Below the pieces are notes generated by a model. The model did no database searches. It was not told the DNA's origin and worked only from the letters and a program-made list of their open reading frames with translations. Source: Lineolata rhizophorae (Eukaryota; Ascomycota; Dothideomycetes; Lineolatales; Lineolataceae). Taken from it: 64,000 bases of DNA. Every line of letters begins with the position of its first letter. Positions within the stretch are counted from its first letter, which is position 1. Positions 1 through 11,530 of this stretch are shown here, in pieces. Location: NCBI GenBank assembly GCA_010093515.1, contig MU001673.1, forward strand, positions 1,311,320 to 1,375,319. The letters run 5' to 3'. Position numbers and translations under genes: made by a program.

Positions 1-1447
1 TGGGCCAAGAAGTCGTTGAAGACTTGGCTAGGCTCGTGGACATCTGCAAACAATCACTCTCAGAGTCATATGTCACTAGACTTGGTCGGCAACAAACTTG
101 AGACACAGCAAACATGATTACGAACCGTGTAATCCCCGTCATCTGCCAACAGACACGACTCAATTCTATTTGAAGAAAGGAGGAACTAGCCGAGATTTTT
201 CAGAATACCTGACGGCTTGAGCTCCAGTGTCGTAAGTTACTGTAGGTTTATGCACTAGGCCTTCATGTTGGCCAGAGAAGGAATCTGCGTGGGAATTTAC
301 TTGGCCGGAACCGTCTAAAGGGTTTCAAATTGTCCATAACGAAATTTGAAGAGCCGACACCGGTCTAAGCGGTACAGGCTCCGAAGCTTTCAAACGCCAC
401 AAGGGTTGGGGAAAGCATTAGTTTTACCTCATTCTGAGTGAATAAGAGGAGAGGGACGAGGGTCATTAGATGTGCGCAGGTATAGATGCACAGGGAACTT
501 ATCAGTTTTAGGACCGCTCAAAGTTGAACAAGCCAAATCTTCGTCGTTGAGTGGTTCTCGATGAGTGCAGACCTTTTGCAGACTCACAAGTTCCGTATGG
601 GTGGATAGCATAGGACCTTTGATGATATTGATAAACTAAAGCCGAAGGAGATGACTACAAATATTGTCGCGCTCCAGCATGCTCCTCAAGTGCATTAACC
701 ATTTGCTCAATGAATGTGAACGTCAGCGAAGTCCACTTCATCAACCACCAGCCACGTAGAAAGAAACGCAAGTGCGTCTTTATCATGCGTCCTGCCCACT
801 AATATCCAAGGTACAGTCATTCTCACCATCGGATCGAGACTTCATGGATTGAACCTCGTCAATGAATTTCTGAACAAGCCTGCTCCGCTACTATGCAAGT
901 AGGATTTCAAGTCGGTATCCAGAGCTACACTGATACCCTCGATATTCTATTTGCCCAGCCGCTAGTAGAAATTCGTTAAGACATCGTCCAATTGTGCGAT
1001 CCTTTTCATCAGCACGCGAAAACTCTATATTTCTATAGTCGATCCCAAAACAGTCTTGCTCTCGGTCTATGCGCGCTAAGAAGGGACTATCTTTGGTACT
1101 CTTTGATACCATGTTGTTAGTCGCCAATCCCGCTTTGGTTGATAAAGAAGACGTTTGCCTCCAGTACAATGGCGTTACGGGGCTAAGAGTAAGGAATACG
1201 TGAGTATTCAAAATAATCAAAGAGAGAGGTACTTGGAAGCTTTGGACTTGCGATCTGGGTCCAAGGCTCTGCTTTTGACTTGAAAGAAACAGTGTGCACT
1301 TACTTTCGGACGGCTTGTTTGAGCTTCTTGTTCCCCACGTTCAAGGAAAACTGCACGGCGGACAAGAAGATTCAACCACTTTGCTTCCCAATCGTTAGCA
1401 GAAACGCGAATACTACGACTAAAACGGCTGCAATCTGCAATAAGTTG
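1..1447. other. Gene-poor stretch at left edge, nothing recognised
   Basis: No recognisable gene. The longest open frame is a 109-codon minus-strand frame at about 891-1220 with no family resemblance I can name; it lies downstream of the interrupted ankyrin gene and could be chance. No repeats or terminal inverted repeats of a transposon were seen. Confidence 0.4.
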
Positions 1448-4146
1448 CTATTCGAGCTCTTCTTGGTCCTCTCTCAGCGTGTTGATATCCTCAAAGTCGG
1501 AAGCAGCGGAACAACTATCTGATTCCTCCCAGGAATCAGACTGCCCAAAGAGAGACTCCTGGGATCTTCCGGTTCGTTCGGAAAGAATTGAACAGCAAGT
1601 GTGCGTCATTCCAAGCTCATCAAAACGCTGGAGTCGGTTGAGCAATGAAAGGGATCCCGGTACTTCGTCTCGTCGGTGTGCAACCAGAAGAATGTACCAT
1701 TCGATCTGTCGCGGTATTGTCGCAATATTTGCCCACCTTCTTCGACATGAATGGATGCCTGTAAAGAGATACCAAGTAGGCGAGCATCCGTTTCTAGAAC
1801 GTGGACAGCGACACCTATCTTAATGGTTCCGCTCCCGCTTTAAGTAGGGTAAAGGTGTCTTTCATCTCTAGTTAGTAGGCCTCTTTAGACAATGAATATA
1901 CCGACAGGTGAAGACAGGTCCTTTCTACTGAAGCAACTACGTAGTGTAACGCAGTCCTCCTGCAGTTGTCGGTCTCGTTCGCTGAAGCACCACGATTGAT
2001 AGCAGTTCCAAGGAAACGAGCATTGCGGAATCGTGTAAAGAGCATCAGCACAGTACAGCCATCAGAATCTTTTTGGTTGATACGGATATCATCGTGGCTC
2101 AGCAGTAGGTTTTCATCGTCCGGCTACTCGCATAATGCAACGCTTTCTGCCGTTTTCTAGCACCTAGTTAGGAGATGCCCCTAATTCGAGGACTTTCCGG
2201 GGTTCAAATGTTAAGATGCTAGGCAGTGATAGGTAGAGCGAAAGGCAAATGCCGAGCAGCTCCTGTGCATCATCGGCGTAGCCATTAGACGTATACCACT
2301 TTGAGTCTTCGTCTATTAGCTCGTAGTGATCCCTGGCCATGGCATAATGCAGGAAAGTGAAACTGCGAGCATCTTTCTCTAAGGGATGTGCACCTGATCC
2401 TAGGAACATGATAGTCGACTGGACTTGGCCATAAGCTGCCGTGTACATCAACGACGTTGTACCATCCCTATTAAGAACATCGACATTACTGAGGGTCGTA
2501 TAGGACAGCAAATGTTCCAGAATTTTGGTATTGTTCACCTCTAGACGAAGTGGAATTGGTCGGAGAAAGTTCTTTTCGATATTAACAAGTGGCGGATCGG
2601 TCTTGAGGATATGCACGACATATGCCAAGGACGAAGAGCAAAAGGCATTCTGCAGAGGACCGGTGTCGCCAAAGTCTTTTCACATTTGGCCATCAGTCTC
2701 CATTCTTCTCCAGTAACATAGGTATTCTCATCAGGATCATAACGCACAAAAAAAGGCATAGCGCAACAATATAGAATAGGTCCTCAGTGAACCACACACC
2801 TGCCCAGTCGAAGTCGAAAATTGGAGGCCAGTTCCGGGGTGATTGAATACCAGCTTCGGCTGGATCTGCCCATGGTGTACGATTGTGACATAGTATCCTT
2901 TCAAGTAATGCCATGTGGAGCTCTTCCCCTATCCAACCAACAATCCGTGTCAGAAATCTGTGTAAGGATTAATGCCTGACGTGACAGATGAGTCATGTTA
3001 CTAGAGTACTTGATGCTGTCCGCCGGAGCAACCATTCGAGAAGGCCAAATTGAGTGGCGCGGGAATTCAATTTCCATGGACATTAGACCAACATCTTTTC
3101 ACGTTGATCAGCTTACTACAATTTGTGATACGAATGGCAATGTGGGTATATAAATGCTTACATCTAATAAACTCTCGCAATCCCGATCGATATCATATAA
3201 ATAAGCTTGCTTTGTAGAGAACAACTCCCGCAAAATTGTTCACGCCTCATGGAATTCTCATGGAGTTCCATGGGTCCAAGCTGGCGCTTGAACAATACAG
3301 TGAAAGCAGGAGATGTTCGTGGAACAGTATTCTGATAGGATGGACTGAAACTTATTGAGAAGCCTCGCTTGTAAGTAATAGAAATTGCTAGCCGAAACTC
3401 TTTCTTCAGAGCCACAATGATCCAAGAGTAAGCCCGCGAGGAACAGCTGCAGTGGGTGAATACAGCAGAGCATGGCGATCCAGTCATTTTTCGCCCCTGA
3501 TAGTCAGTCTTTCTTACGGCATGGAAATTGCACGTACAAGTGCCACGGCTACATGTTGAAATGACAGCACGAATCAGACTCCTCCGATTGAGCACATTAC
3601 TTGTTTCTAGCCTCGGCTCCATAGTAATGCCGCATGAGCCTGAGACAACCCCAGTTGACGAGTTTGAGTTGGATCCATCTGTATCCATCGAAGCACCGTC
3701 ACCGAAAGGCATGTTCAGAGCACTGGCAGCTTTGCGCACCCTATAAAGCTCCAGAGACATCTGGAATAGCTTCCAGTTGCGAGTGAGCTCATCAATCGAA
3801 TCTCAATCTTCGTTGTTGTCTCGGGTTGGCGAAGCGCACGCAGTATACGATTCCTCTTTCCGGTGCGTTCTGGCGAAGTGATCGATTCTAGCAAAATCCT
3901 GAACGCTGTAGCTTGCTCTTGGATTTTGTTGAGAATTGTGAGGACCTTAGGCGACGAGAAGACCTGTAGCGCGCCATTGTCTGTCCGAAGCCCTCCTAGT
4001 TGTTCGAGCAGAAGATCTAAGGCAGTAATTTCGATAGCCGGCAGGCCATTTGGTGGGCCGAAACGAAGTGCGCGAGTGATCCTTTGGCCTTGGTTGATAA
4101 TTTGGGAGATGCTGGCAATGACGCTAAGCATCTCAAGTCCCGACAT
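1448..4146 (-). pseudogene. Ankyrin-repeat protein with fungal STAND-like N-terminus, apparently interrupted
   Basis: The start at 4146 gives MSGLEMLSVIASISQII, which resembles the N-terminal helical domain common to fungal STAND and ankyrin proteins. A cysteine-rich segment (TCSRGTCTCNF, THCSCSSRAYSW) follows around 3650-3400. Next come an LLERILC segment with FDFDWAGVW (about 2910-2790), ankyrin-like repeats (NRDGTTSLMYTAAYGQ near 2480, DSDGCTVLMLFTRF near 2050), and a tail with MTHTCC followed by an acidic end (1645-1448). The order matches a common fungal architecture, but the reading frame changes several times and some breaks have no obvious splice sites. I therefore read it as a decaying gene. 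A multi-exon gene with sites I failed to find is the alternative. The protein's role is unknown; such proteins are often proposed to act in non-self or stress responses. Confidence 0.55.
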
Positions 4147-5119
4147 TGAGTATGCACGTGAAGAATGAAGTGTATAGGCTATATGGATGGAGTAGAGGGT
4201 TGTCAGCGGATTGATTATCACAACAGAGAAGGTTCTTTCCGCTAGCTAAAACATTCTAAAGTGTCAAATGGACTTATAACTGTGCTGTCGTTCACTTCCT
4301 AAGCCCCATAGCACCTCCGGTCAGCTAGGATTCGTATGATTGACGAACCAGCAATAAGCCTGGGCTCATGGCCGTAGGTTTCTACCCCGAGACAGTGCAT
4401 GCAGCTATCCGGTGAAAGACTCCCCACTCTGCAGCACCGCGAATAGGATTTGTTGTTTGTGGCCACCATGCACCCTCAAAATAGGAGCTACGTCCAAACT
4501 TTCCGCGCTTGCATTGCATATGGTCCCAAAAAGCTCAGCCTAGACATTCGGCTGCCCCCCTAGCACGATACTGTGGGATCAGCCTCGGCGTGCGTTGGGA
4601 GCGTAAAGATCATTCAGCCTACTACGCAAGGGGCATCTGTGAACTCCGCCACGGTGATAAGGAGCTTTGATACAGCGAACATTTTAAGAAGAATCGTAGT
4701 CGACTCATCGAGTACGCTAGAAGTAGCACACGAACAAGGTTCCGCCCACGTGCAGGCAGTTCGGGGAAGACCGGACGAATGACTAAGCTGTCTTACGATA
4801 TATGCAATCTGATTGGTCGCGCCCTAACGGCCGCCCTCGCGCCACAGCATCGCCCGAACGTCCGATGACATCTGCTGAACGCCCCTCGGCCGTGCCCGTG
4901 GGCCAAACTCTCTACCGTCTTCCTTCCACCTTGCCTACCTGTACATTCTCCTCACAGCTGTCCAGGTAATCTTTCCGCATCCCCAACATACCGCCTACCT
5001 TTTCAATTGCACGCTCCGCGTCCGGCGCTCCTTGAATACGATAATTGCCTCCCGCGGCGACTTTCGCCCCTTCTCGCCGCCTCCGGCGTCCGCCGCTGGC
5101 CACCACACACCCGGCCACC
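4147..5119. other. Intergenic region upstream of the ISA1-like gene
   Basis: No gene seen. It separates the 5' end of the interrupted ankyrin gene from the ISA1-like start and probably carries the latter's promoter. The last 250 bases are pyrimidine-rich, as fungal leaders often are. No TATA box or known operator is convincing. Confidence 0.4.
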
Positions 5120-6039
5120 ATGTCGTTGCCCGCTACACTCCGGCGCCTCGGCAGCACCGCCAGCGCCGCTGCCGCGGCGCGCTCCCCACGCGGCTCGCTC
5201 TCCACGCTCTCCGCGCGCCCCTCGTCCGCATCATGTCCACGGTGCCGCGCGCCCCTGCCACCAGCGGCGTCGCGAAGCCTGTCCTCCCGCCGGCAGCTGC
5301 AGACCGCCACCGCGTACAGGCCGTCGAGCCTGCGGCCGGAGCCGCCCCCGATACAGCGCGACGGCGGCTTGGCGGCCGGGACGGCGGGGCCCGGGGCGAC
5401 GGCCGAGCGGGCGGACCGCACCACCGCCGCGCTCGAGGACGAGACGGCCGAGGACAAGACGGAGCCGGGCGGCGGGCCGTCGTCCAAGGCGGCGCCCGTC
5501 GAGCGGCCCTCGGCTTCGACTGGCAGCACCGGCGCCGAGCCCTCGTCGTCGTCCGGCACTAGCGCTGCGTCGCCGTCGCCGTCGCCGTCGCCGTCCTCGT
5601 CGCCGTCGGGCCGGCCCGCGCGCCGCTCCAAGCTCAAGCCACGCAAGGCCGCCATGACGCTGACGCCGACGGCGGTCGCGCAGCTGCGGCAGCTGCTCGA
5701 CCAGCCGGAGCCGAAGCTGATCCGGGTCGGGGTCAAGAACCGGGGGTGCTCCGGGCTGGCGTATCACCTGGAGTTCGTGGACAAGCCGGGGCCGTTTGAT
5801 GAAGCGGTCGAGCAGGACGGCGTCAAGGTTCTGATCGATTCGAAGGCCTTGTTTAGCATCATCGGGAGCGAGATGGATTGGGTCGAGGAGAAGCTGGCGA
5901 AGCGGTTTGTGTTCAAGAATCCAAATATTAGTGAGTCATGCGCCTCTTCTTGCAGATGTGATGAGTTATCAGTTATCTTATATGCTGACTTTGTGCAGCT
6001 GAGCAATGCGGTTGCGGAGAGTCCTTCAGTATTAGCTAG
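5120..6039 (+). CDS. isa1: Iron-sulfur cluster assembly factor, Isa1/IscA type (mitochondrial)
   Basis: Exons 5120-5930 and 5999-6039 give 283 residues. The A-type carrier domain starts near residue 178 (MTLTPTAVAQLRQLL). It holds all three family cysteines: C210 in NRGCSG, and C274 and C276 in TEQCGCGESF. The second pair exists only after splicing (intron 5931-5998, gtgagt...gtgcag), which supports the intron. Family knowledge: Isa1 works with Isa2 and Iba57 to make [4Fe-4S] clusters in mitochondria. The first 175 residues are Ser/Pro/Ala/Arg-rich, fit a mitochondrial presequence followed by a long disordered linker, and are much longer than bacterial IscA (about 107 residues). ATG 5120 has the good context ccaccATG. 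Start choice within the low-complexity part is less certain than the domain. Confidence 0.9.
5568..5595 (+). repeat. Hexanucleotide microsatellite in the ISA1-like coding region
   Basis: Tandem ccgtcg-type hexamers encode the Ser-Pro repeat (SPSPSPSP) in the linker between the presumed presequence and the A-type domain. It is likely length-variable between strains. Confidence 0.7.
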
Positions 6040-6706
6040 AGTAGACAGATACCGTGTCCTTGGCCTTCCCAGTGGAATACGCGCTTGTTCTTTTAATGGC
6101 GTAAAGCGAAATTTCATTGTACATACTTTAGAGAGAGCTGTCAGCTACGAGCTACTTTTGGTTATGGCTGGCATGCGAAATAGTCGCACGGTGTATCTCT
6201 ACGATTATGAATTAATAGTCGGAAATATTAATGACATCTCTGTGCTTGATGCTTTACATGCCCATGAAGAGTTCAGGACTAGTTTGTAGTATACTGTGGA
6301 GAGCGGTGCCATACCCTTCACTAAATCGGAAGGAGGAGACCGATTCGGGTAATGAGCCGTTTATATAGAACTTTACCCTTAACACCTGGTATATGGAGCT
6401 GGACTGTAATAAATTATTCCAACCATTAAGAATCATTACCACTTCAAGCGCAAGTCACACTCTGTACCTTGGGTGTAGCAAAATGGGGTTTATCTAGCCA
6501 CCCCTTCCTTTCTTTGAGTTCCTAGTTGTTGCTCATTGCACATGGCATACTTTTTAGTGTGGAATCATCCTCATATAGACCTACCAGAATACCCAGATCC
6601 TCAGTGAACGCCATGCAATCCTATGCAAGCCAGTCAGTCATTCGGCCCATTCCTCCCCCCCTTTGCCTCTCATCCTCCAACCTTCCCTGGCCCTCCCCCA
6701 ACATCC
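6040..6706. other. Convergent 3' intergenic region
   Basis: Lies between the stop codons of the convergent ISA1-like and PDCD5-like genes. I see no coding potential; it presumably holds both 3' untranslated regions. A pyrimidine-rich tract lies at about 6640-6700 beside the PDCD5-like stop. Confidence 0.5.
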
Positions 6707-7393
6707 TCACAGGTCCAAAAGATCGTCGTCGTCATCCCAGCCGCCCTTCCGGCGGCTGATGACGATGCGGTCAGCGCCCTCTTCGCGCTCCTTCTCGGCC
6801 ACGGCGTTGAGCAGGTCCTTGAGCTGGCCCTCGGTGACCTTGGCGCGCAGCTGGCCGGAGCGCGCCAGCATGATGAGCCGGTTCTCGACGTCGGTGGCGC
6901 GCGATTCCTTGACGAGGCGGATGCGGCCGAGGCGGTCGGCGGCCTCGGGGAGGAGGATCTGGTTCAGGATCGCGGAGCGGGCCTCGGCTGCCATCGGGGA
7001 GGGTCTGCGTTAGTAGCGCGGCGAAGGCTCGTGGTTTACGGCGCAGCCGTCGCGATATAAGCTCGTACCTTCGCGCCGCCTGGGAGGAACAAAGCGCCCG
7101 TCAGTCATCCCAGTCGCAAGCGCAGCTAGCTCGGGAAGGCGAAAGCATACTTCTGCTCATCTTGACCGGACCCTTCTCCTCCCCCGCCGGCGCCTGGAGA
7201 GCCTTGTTGCGCGCGCAGCTGCTGGAGCCGCGCCTTTCGAATCTGCAGACGGCGGTTGGTGGTCAGACGGCGGAGCTCGTGGCAGTCGCGTGGTCAGGTC
7301 AGGTCGGGGCTGCCTTGGGCCCGACTCGAAGTGGAAGGCAGACAGGCAGGGTAGGTTTGTTTTGCGCACCTCTTCTAGGTCGGCGTCGGACAT
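6707..7393 (-). CDS. PDCD5/TFAR19-family DNA-binding-like protein
   Basis: Exons (minus strand) 7370-7393, 7151-7242, 7069-7079 and 6707-6987 give 135 residues, the normal family length. The product starts MSDADLEEIRKARLQQL, has a short Gly-rich stretch, then QKRREAEARSAILNQIL and the core PEAADRLGRIRLVKE and ENRLIMLARSGQLRAKV, with an acidic end (DDDDDLLDL). All introns are GT-AG. The third exon is only 11 nt; leaving it out or starting at the internal ATG (6994) loses the conserved QKRRE link. Members of this family (human PDCD5, yeast Ymr074c/Sdd2) are small helical proteins; a link to tubulin/CCT folding and apoptosis is described for the animal protein, and the fungal role is poorly known. 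Confidence 0.88.
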
Positions 7394-9187
7394 GGCTTCT
7401 CTCGCTTGGGCTCGGCCGGTATCGCGGAGCGAGGCGTGTTGCTGCTGGCGATGATGGCAGCTTTCCCGGTTCGCTTGGTGGTGGAAATTTGCATGGGGCA
7501 GCGCAGTCGGGCGCCACGGCAGCTGGCCCGGGGGGACCCTGACGTCGGCGGACGGAGCCGAGACCGGCCGGCGCCCGCAGTCGCCCGCAATCCGGGCTCG
7601 CGGCCACGAGTCCGTCCACCTCCAAGGCAGGTCTGAACCAGGCCAATTTAACAGGCGGCTCCCAGAAATTCTTGTTATATTAACTGCCGGGCGTGCTTCC
7701 ATCGACTTCTCGCAGTCCATTCACCCGGGCGTGTGTAGGTAGCAAGCAAAGTGCTGCGCACAGTCTCCGCCCGGAAGCCCCCCTTTCGTCACAGAGGTGG
7801 ATTTGCTTCGCCGCAGAGAGAGGCAGTCAGACGCGCCGGGTCTGTTGCAAAGTACATACATAGCTACCTGGATATCGCGGCTCATCTCTGGCCGCCGGCA
7901 CGCGCGTGGCATTTCGGGCGGTTGATCCAGCAAGGGGCACGTTGCGCGGGCGTTGGTGCGTGGCGTGGGCCATTTCATGCGCTGCCAGCCTGGCGGGCCA
8001 AGCTTCATCATAACGGCAATGCGCGCGGTGAATCCTACGTAGTGCGTGCTACGCACGTATTCCGTGCATAGGAGGGGAGGAAGCGGGCGACCAAACGAAA
8101 CGGCCGTGCCCTTGTACATAGATGTGCCGCAGGCCGCAGGTCGGATGGCGCCCGGTGTCGCTGCGCCTTGGCCGCGCCGCAGCAGCGGCAGCAGGAAAAA
8201 GCTAAAACGCGGCGTCATAGATAGAGATGCGAGTGGTCGCGGCCGGGGCCCCAAGAGCCGCAGTTCCTGGGGTCATCCCCCGACCTGTCGCTCTTCCGGC
8301 GCAGACCCGGACGGCGACGAAGGAGCGACGAGGCTTCGAAGCTCCGCCTCGCCCAGGCCGCGCCAACGCCCAAAACACCTTCCCGCCCGACGGCGCGGCG
8401 CTTCTTTGTCCCGCCCGCCTCGCGCGAGTCGCCCGACTCGCCCTCGTCCGCTCCGCCTCCAGGTTGGCCTTTGCTTCTCCACTTAAGCGCTGCCCTTGGC
8501 GCCGCTTCTCCTCTCGGCCGTCATACCTGTGAGTTTCACTTCTCTCCCGTCCTCTCTTTCCTTCCAACTCACCCTCCGCCTTCCGCCCTTCCCACGGCCT
8601 TTAGCCCGTCGCTGCTCGGCCTTCTCCTCCGTCCCAGAGGCCCGCCGGCGGCTTCCGACGGCCTGGCTGCCCGCCTACTGACTGCTCTCTGGGAGCTCCC
8701 TTCCCGTGCTTCCACCCGGTCCAGCCGTCAAGCTGGCTGAGTAAGTCCCAGTCTCGTCCGGTCTTCGTCCCATGACCCGTGTCTCCGTCCCATCCCGTCT
8801 TTCGTCCTACGAATTCACCTTCGGCCCCCTCCCCCAGATCTCAGCTTACGCGCTTTCTCCGCGACCCCCGCTGTCTGGTCCCGCGGAGAATTGCTGTCTC
8901 TCGACGCGTTTCCTACCGTCGTCTTCACCGCACGCTGCCTCATACTATGTCGCACAACCGCATCGCAGCTCCGCGACAGCACCGCTAATTTTTAATCCTC
9001 CCCCTCAAGCAGCTACTTCTACGTCGGCGGTTGGGGCCACCGGCCCGGGGGAGGCGGAGGTAGCCTGACGCCATCCGGCCGCGCGACGTCGTCGCTGCGC
9101 TCCCTGTCCGCCAGCCCCAAGGCTGCTGCCAACGCCAAGAACCTGACCAAGTCGACCTCGACGCCGCAGCTCAACGGCGGCGGCAAG
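7394..9187. other. Divergent promoter and long leader of the sec2-like gene
   Basis: No gene is convincing. The region is shared by the divergent PDCD5-like and sec2-like genes. Candidate leader splice donors sit at about 8529 (gtgagt) and 8740 (gtaagt), with pyrimidine tracts and AG sites after them, so the sec2-like transcript may have 5'UTR introns. A perfect 6-bp inverted repeat with a 3-base loop (GTGCGT-gct-ACGCAC) lies at 8042-8056. GC-rich open frames here are mutually overlapping and look like chance. Confidence 0.45.
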
Positions 9188-11530
9188 ATGGCTGCGACGC
9201 TGGCGGCCCTGTCGCCGGCGGGCGGTGGTCCCACCTCGGCGCCCGCTCCGCCCCCGAACGGCCTGTATCGCTCCGACACGGACGCCATGAACACGATTCC
9301 GGACCCGCGGTCGCCGAGTCCCGCGGTGGGCGGTGCGAGGAACGGCGCTGGAAGCACCCCCAACGGCCTCTCTCCCGACGGCTCTCATCACCCCGATCTT
9401 AGCAGCGAAGTAGCCATGCTGAGCACCAAGCTCATCAACGCCATCAACACACAGACGACGTTGGACGACTCGCTGCAGGCGACGCGGCACGAACTGGAGG
9501 GTGCGAGGAAGCGGGTGGCAGAATTGGAGGGCCTGGTGAACGATCACAGGCGGGCCGTGGACCAAGGCTTTCTGGTTAGAAGAGAGGAGTTTACGAAGAT
9601 GGAGGGTAAACTAAAGGCGGAGCTCGCCGAGGAGAGGAAGCAGCGGGCGGTGGTGGAGAAGGATAAGAAGACTATTGAGTTCGAGCTGGAGAATTTGACC
9701 ACGGCGCTTTTCGAAGAGGCTAATACGGTACGTGTGTCCTGGAGCAAGTGGCTTTCAAATGACATTTTCCTTTCTTATTCCCCCCCTTATTTTGTTTCTA
9801 ACGGCTAGTAGATGGTCGCGGTAGCCCGAAGAGACACAGAAGCGGCAGAGAAGAGGAACGAGCAGCTCAAGACCCGACTGAGCGAGAGAGAAGAGCTTCT
9901 CAATTCGCAGCAAGAACAGCTCCAGGATCTCAAGGTCGTCATGGAGAAGATGAGCTCTGAACGAGACGAGAACGAAACCAACACGCACCAATCGACCGCG
10001 CCCTCGACGCCGGCCCTCGCCCCTCACGACCGCATGAGCCGCGTCCTTGAGGCAGTCAACCTCACGCCCAACACGCCGGGTTCCGACGAGGTCCCAGCCA
10101 ACCATCCGCTCCACTTCTCCCACCTCCTACACCCTGTACTTCGTGACGACATCCCTGCCTACGAGGACTTCCAAGCGCTGCTCAAGGCAGCGCGCAACGC
10201 GGCGCCGTCCAGCCGTGTCAACAGCGGCAACTTCGGTTCCCTGGCCAATGCGCTAGGCGCCCACTCAAGCGGGCGAGCCAACGCGTCCTCCACTTCGTTG
10301 CACTCGCAATCTCCCAAAACGCCCGGCGTTAACGGCAATGGCAATGGCAACGGCCACAGCAGCGGCGCCGCCGCGACGTCGGCTAATAACGGCGGCGGCC
10401 AGCCGGGCTCGGCCGCGGGATCCCCGCGTGAGTCGGCCTTCGTGCCGCCGCTTAAGGAAGCCAAGTTCTACAAGCGCGCCTTATCCGAGGACATCGAGCC
10501 GACGTTGCGGCTTGACATCGCGCCGGGGCTGTCGTGGCTGGCGCGGCGCACGGTGCTCAACGCCATGACGGCGGGCTCGCTGGCGGTGGAGCCGCAGCCC
10601 CCGGCGCCCAAGTTCCGGGGCCCCGTCTTCGCGTGCGCGCTCTGTGGCGAGAACCGTGTGGGCGAGACGTGGGCGCGTCGCTTCCGCTTCCGCACCTCGG
10701 AGCAGCCCGACGCCCAGCGCTACCCGCTGTGCGACTACTGCCTGCACCGGGTCCGGGCTGCGTGCGACTACGTGGCGTTTTTGCGCCTGGTCAACGGGGG
10801 CCATTGGCGGGCGGACACGCCCGAGGAGGAGAAGGCGGCGTGGGAGGAGGGCGTGAGGCTGAGGGAGCGTATGTTTTGGGCTCGCGTGGGCGGCGGCGTC
10901 GTGCCGGCTTTTGTCGTCGGGAGCCCAACGGCGGCGGCGGCGGCGAAGGGGTCGCATGGCAGGCTGAGCGAGGAGAAAAAGGGGGAGGACCCGTTTAAGG
11001 AGGAGGGAGGGGACAGCGCGGCGCCGGCGCGCGGGAAGAGGGTCTCGATTGGAAGGACGGTGATTTCGCCGGATCCGGAGCCGGAGCCGAAGCTGAAACG
11101 GGAAGGGGCGGAGGAGACGAAGGGCCATGATGCGGCGGCGCTGAAGGCACCGGGGGAGAAGGGCAAGGAGGATGAGGGCCGCAAAGTTTCGTCCGATTCG
11201 GCGTATAGTCAGGACGAGATGCCTCAAACCCCACATCAGCAGCCGGCCGAGACGATGCAGACGGCTGGAGATGACGACGAGCAGCGCGCGAATGATGCCC
11301 GGGCCGAGCAGCAGCTCCAGGAAGATGCGGCGCGCGCGTCGACGGCCGGAGATGGCGGTGACAGCGCGGAGGATGTCAAGGTGGCTTTCCCGGAAGGGGG
11401 GCAGGCGCGGCCGGAGGAGAGGAAGGATGAGGGCGAGGGGCAGGGCCAGCAGGCGCAGCAAGAGGAGGGGGCGAAGAAGAATAACAAGGAGGGGAGGTTG
11501 AGCATCACGATTCCGGGAGCTTTTGATTAA
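9188..11530 (+). CDS. sec2: Sec2-type guanine nucleotide exchange factor for a Sec4/Rab8-like GTPase
   Basis: Exons 9188-9727 and 9812-11530 give 752 residues. Residues about 77-230 form the long Sec2p coiled coil (LSTKLINAINTQTTLDDSL ... FELENLTTALFEEANTMVA), with the intron falling inside it at EEANT/MVAVARR. A low-complexity linker (NGNGNGN) follows. A conserved C-terminal module (about residues 400-535) carries CALCGE and CDYCLHR, which look like a zinc-binding pair, then WEEGVRLRERMFWARVGGG. The tail is charged and disordered. Family knowledge: Sec2 activates Sec4 on secretory vesicles going to growing tips. In frame upstream, residues SSYFYVGGWGHRP run back to about 9010 before a stop, so an upstream exon carrying the true start is quite possible; 9188 is the first in-frame ATG. 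Confidence 0.85.

Noticed and set aside
8042-8056. Short hairpin GTGCGT-gct-ACGCAC as a terminator or element end
   Set aside because: A six-base stem in a GC-rich region is expected by chance and has no U-tract or repeat partner.
10481-11461. 326-codon open frame antisense to sec2
   Set aside because: Arg/Leu/Pro-rich and without motifs; it is the complement of a GC-rich conserved coding exon.
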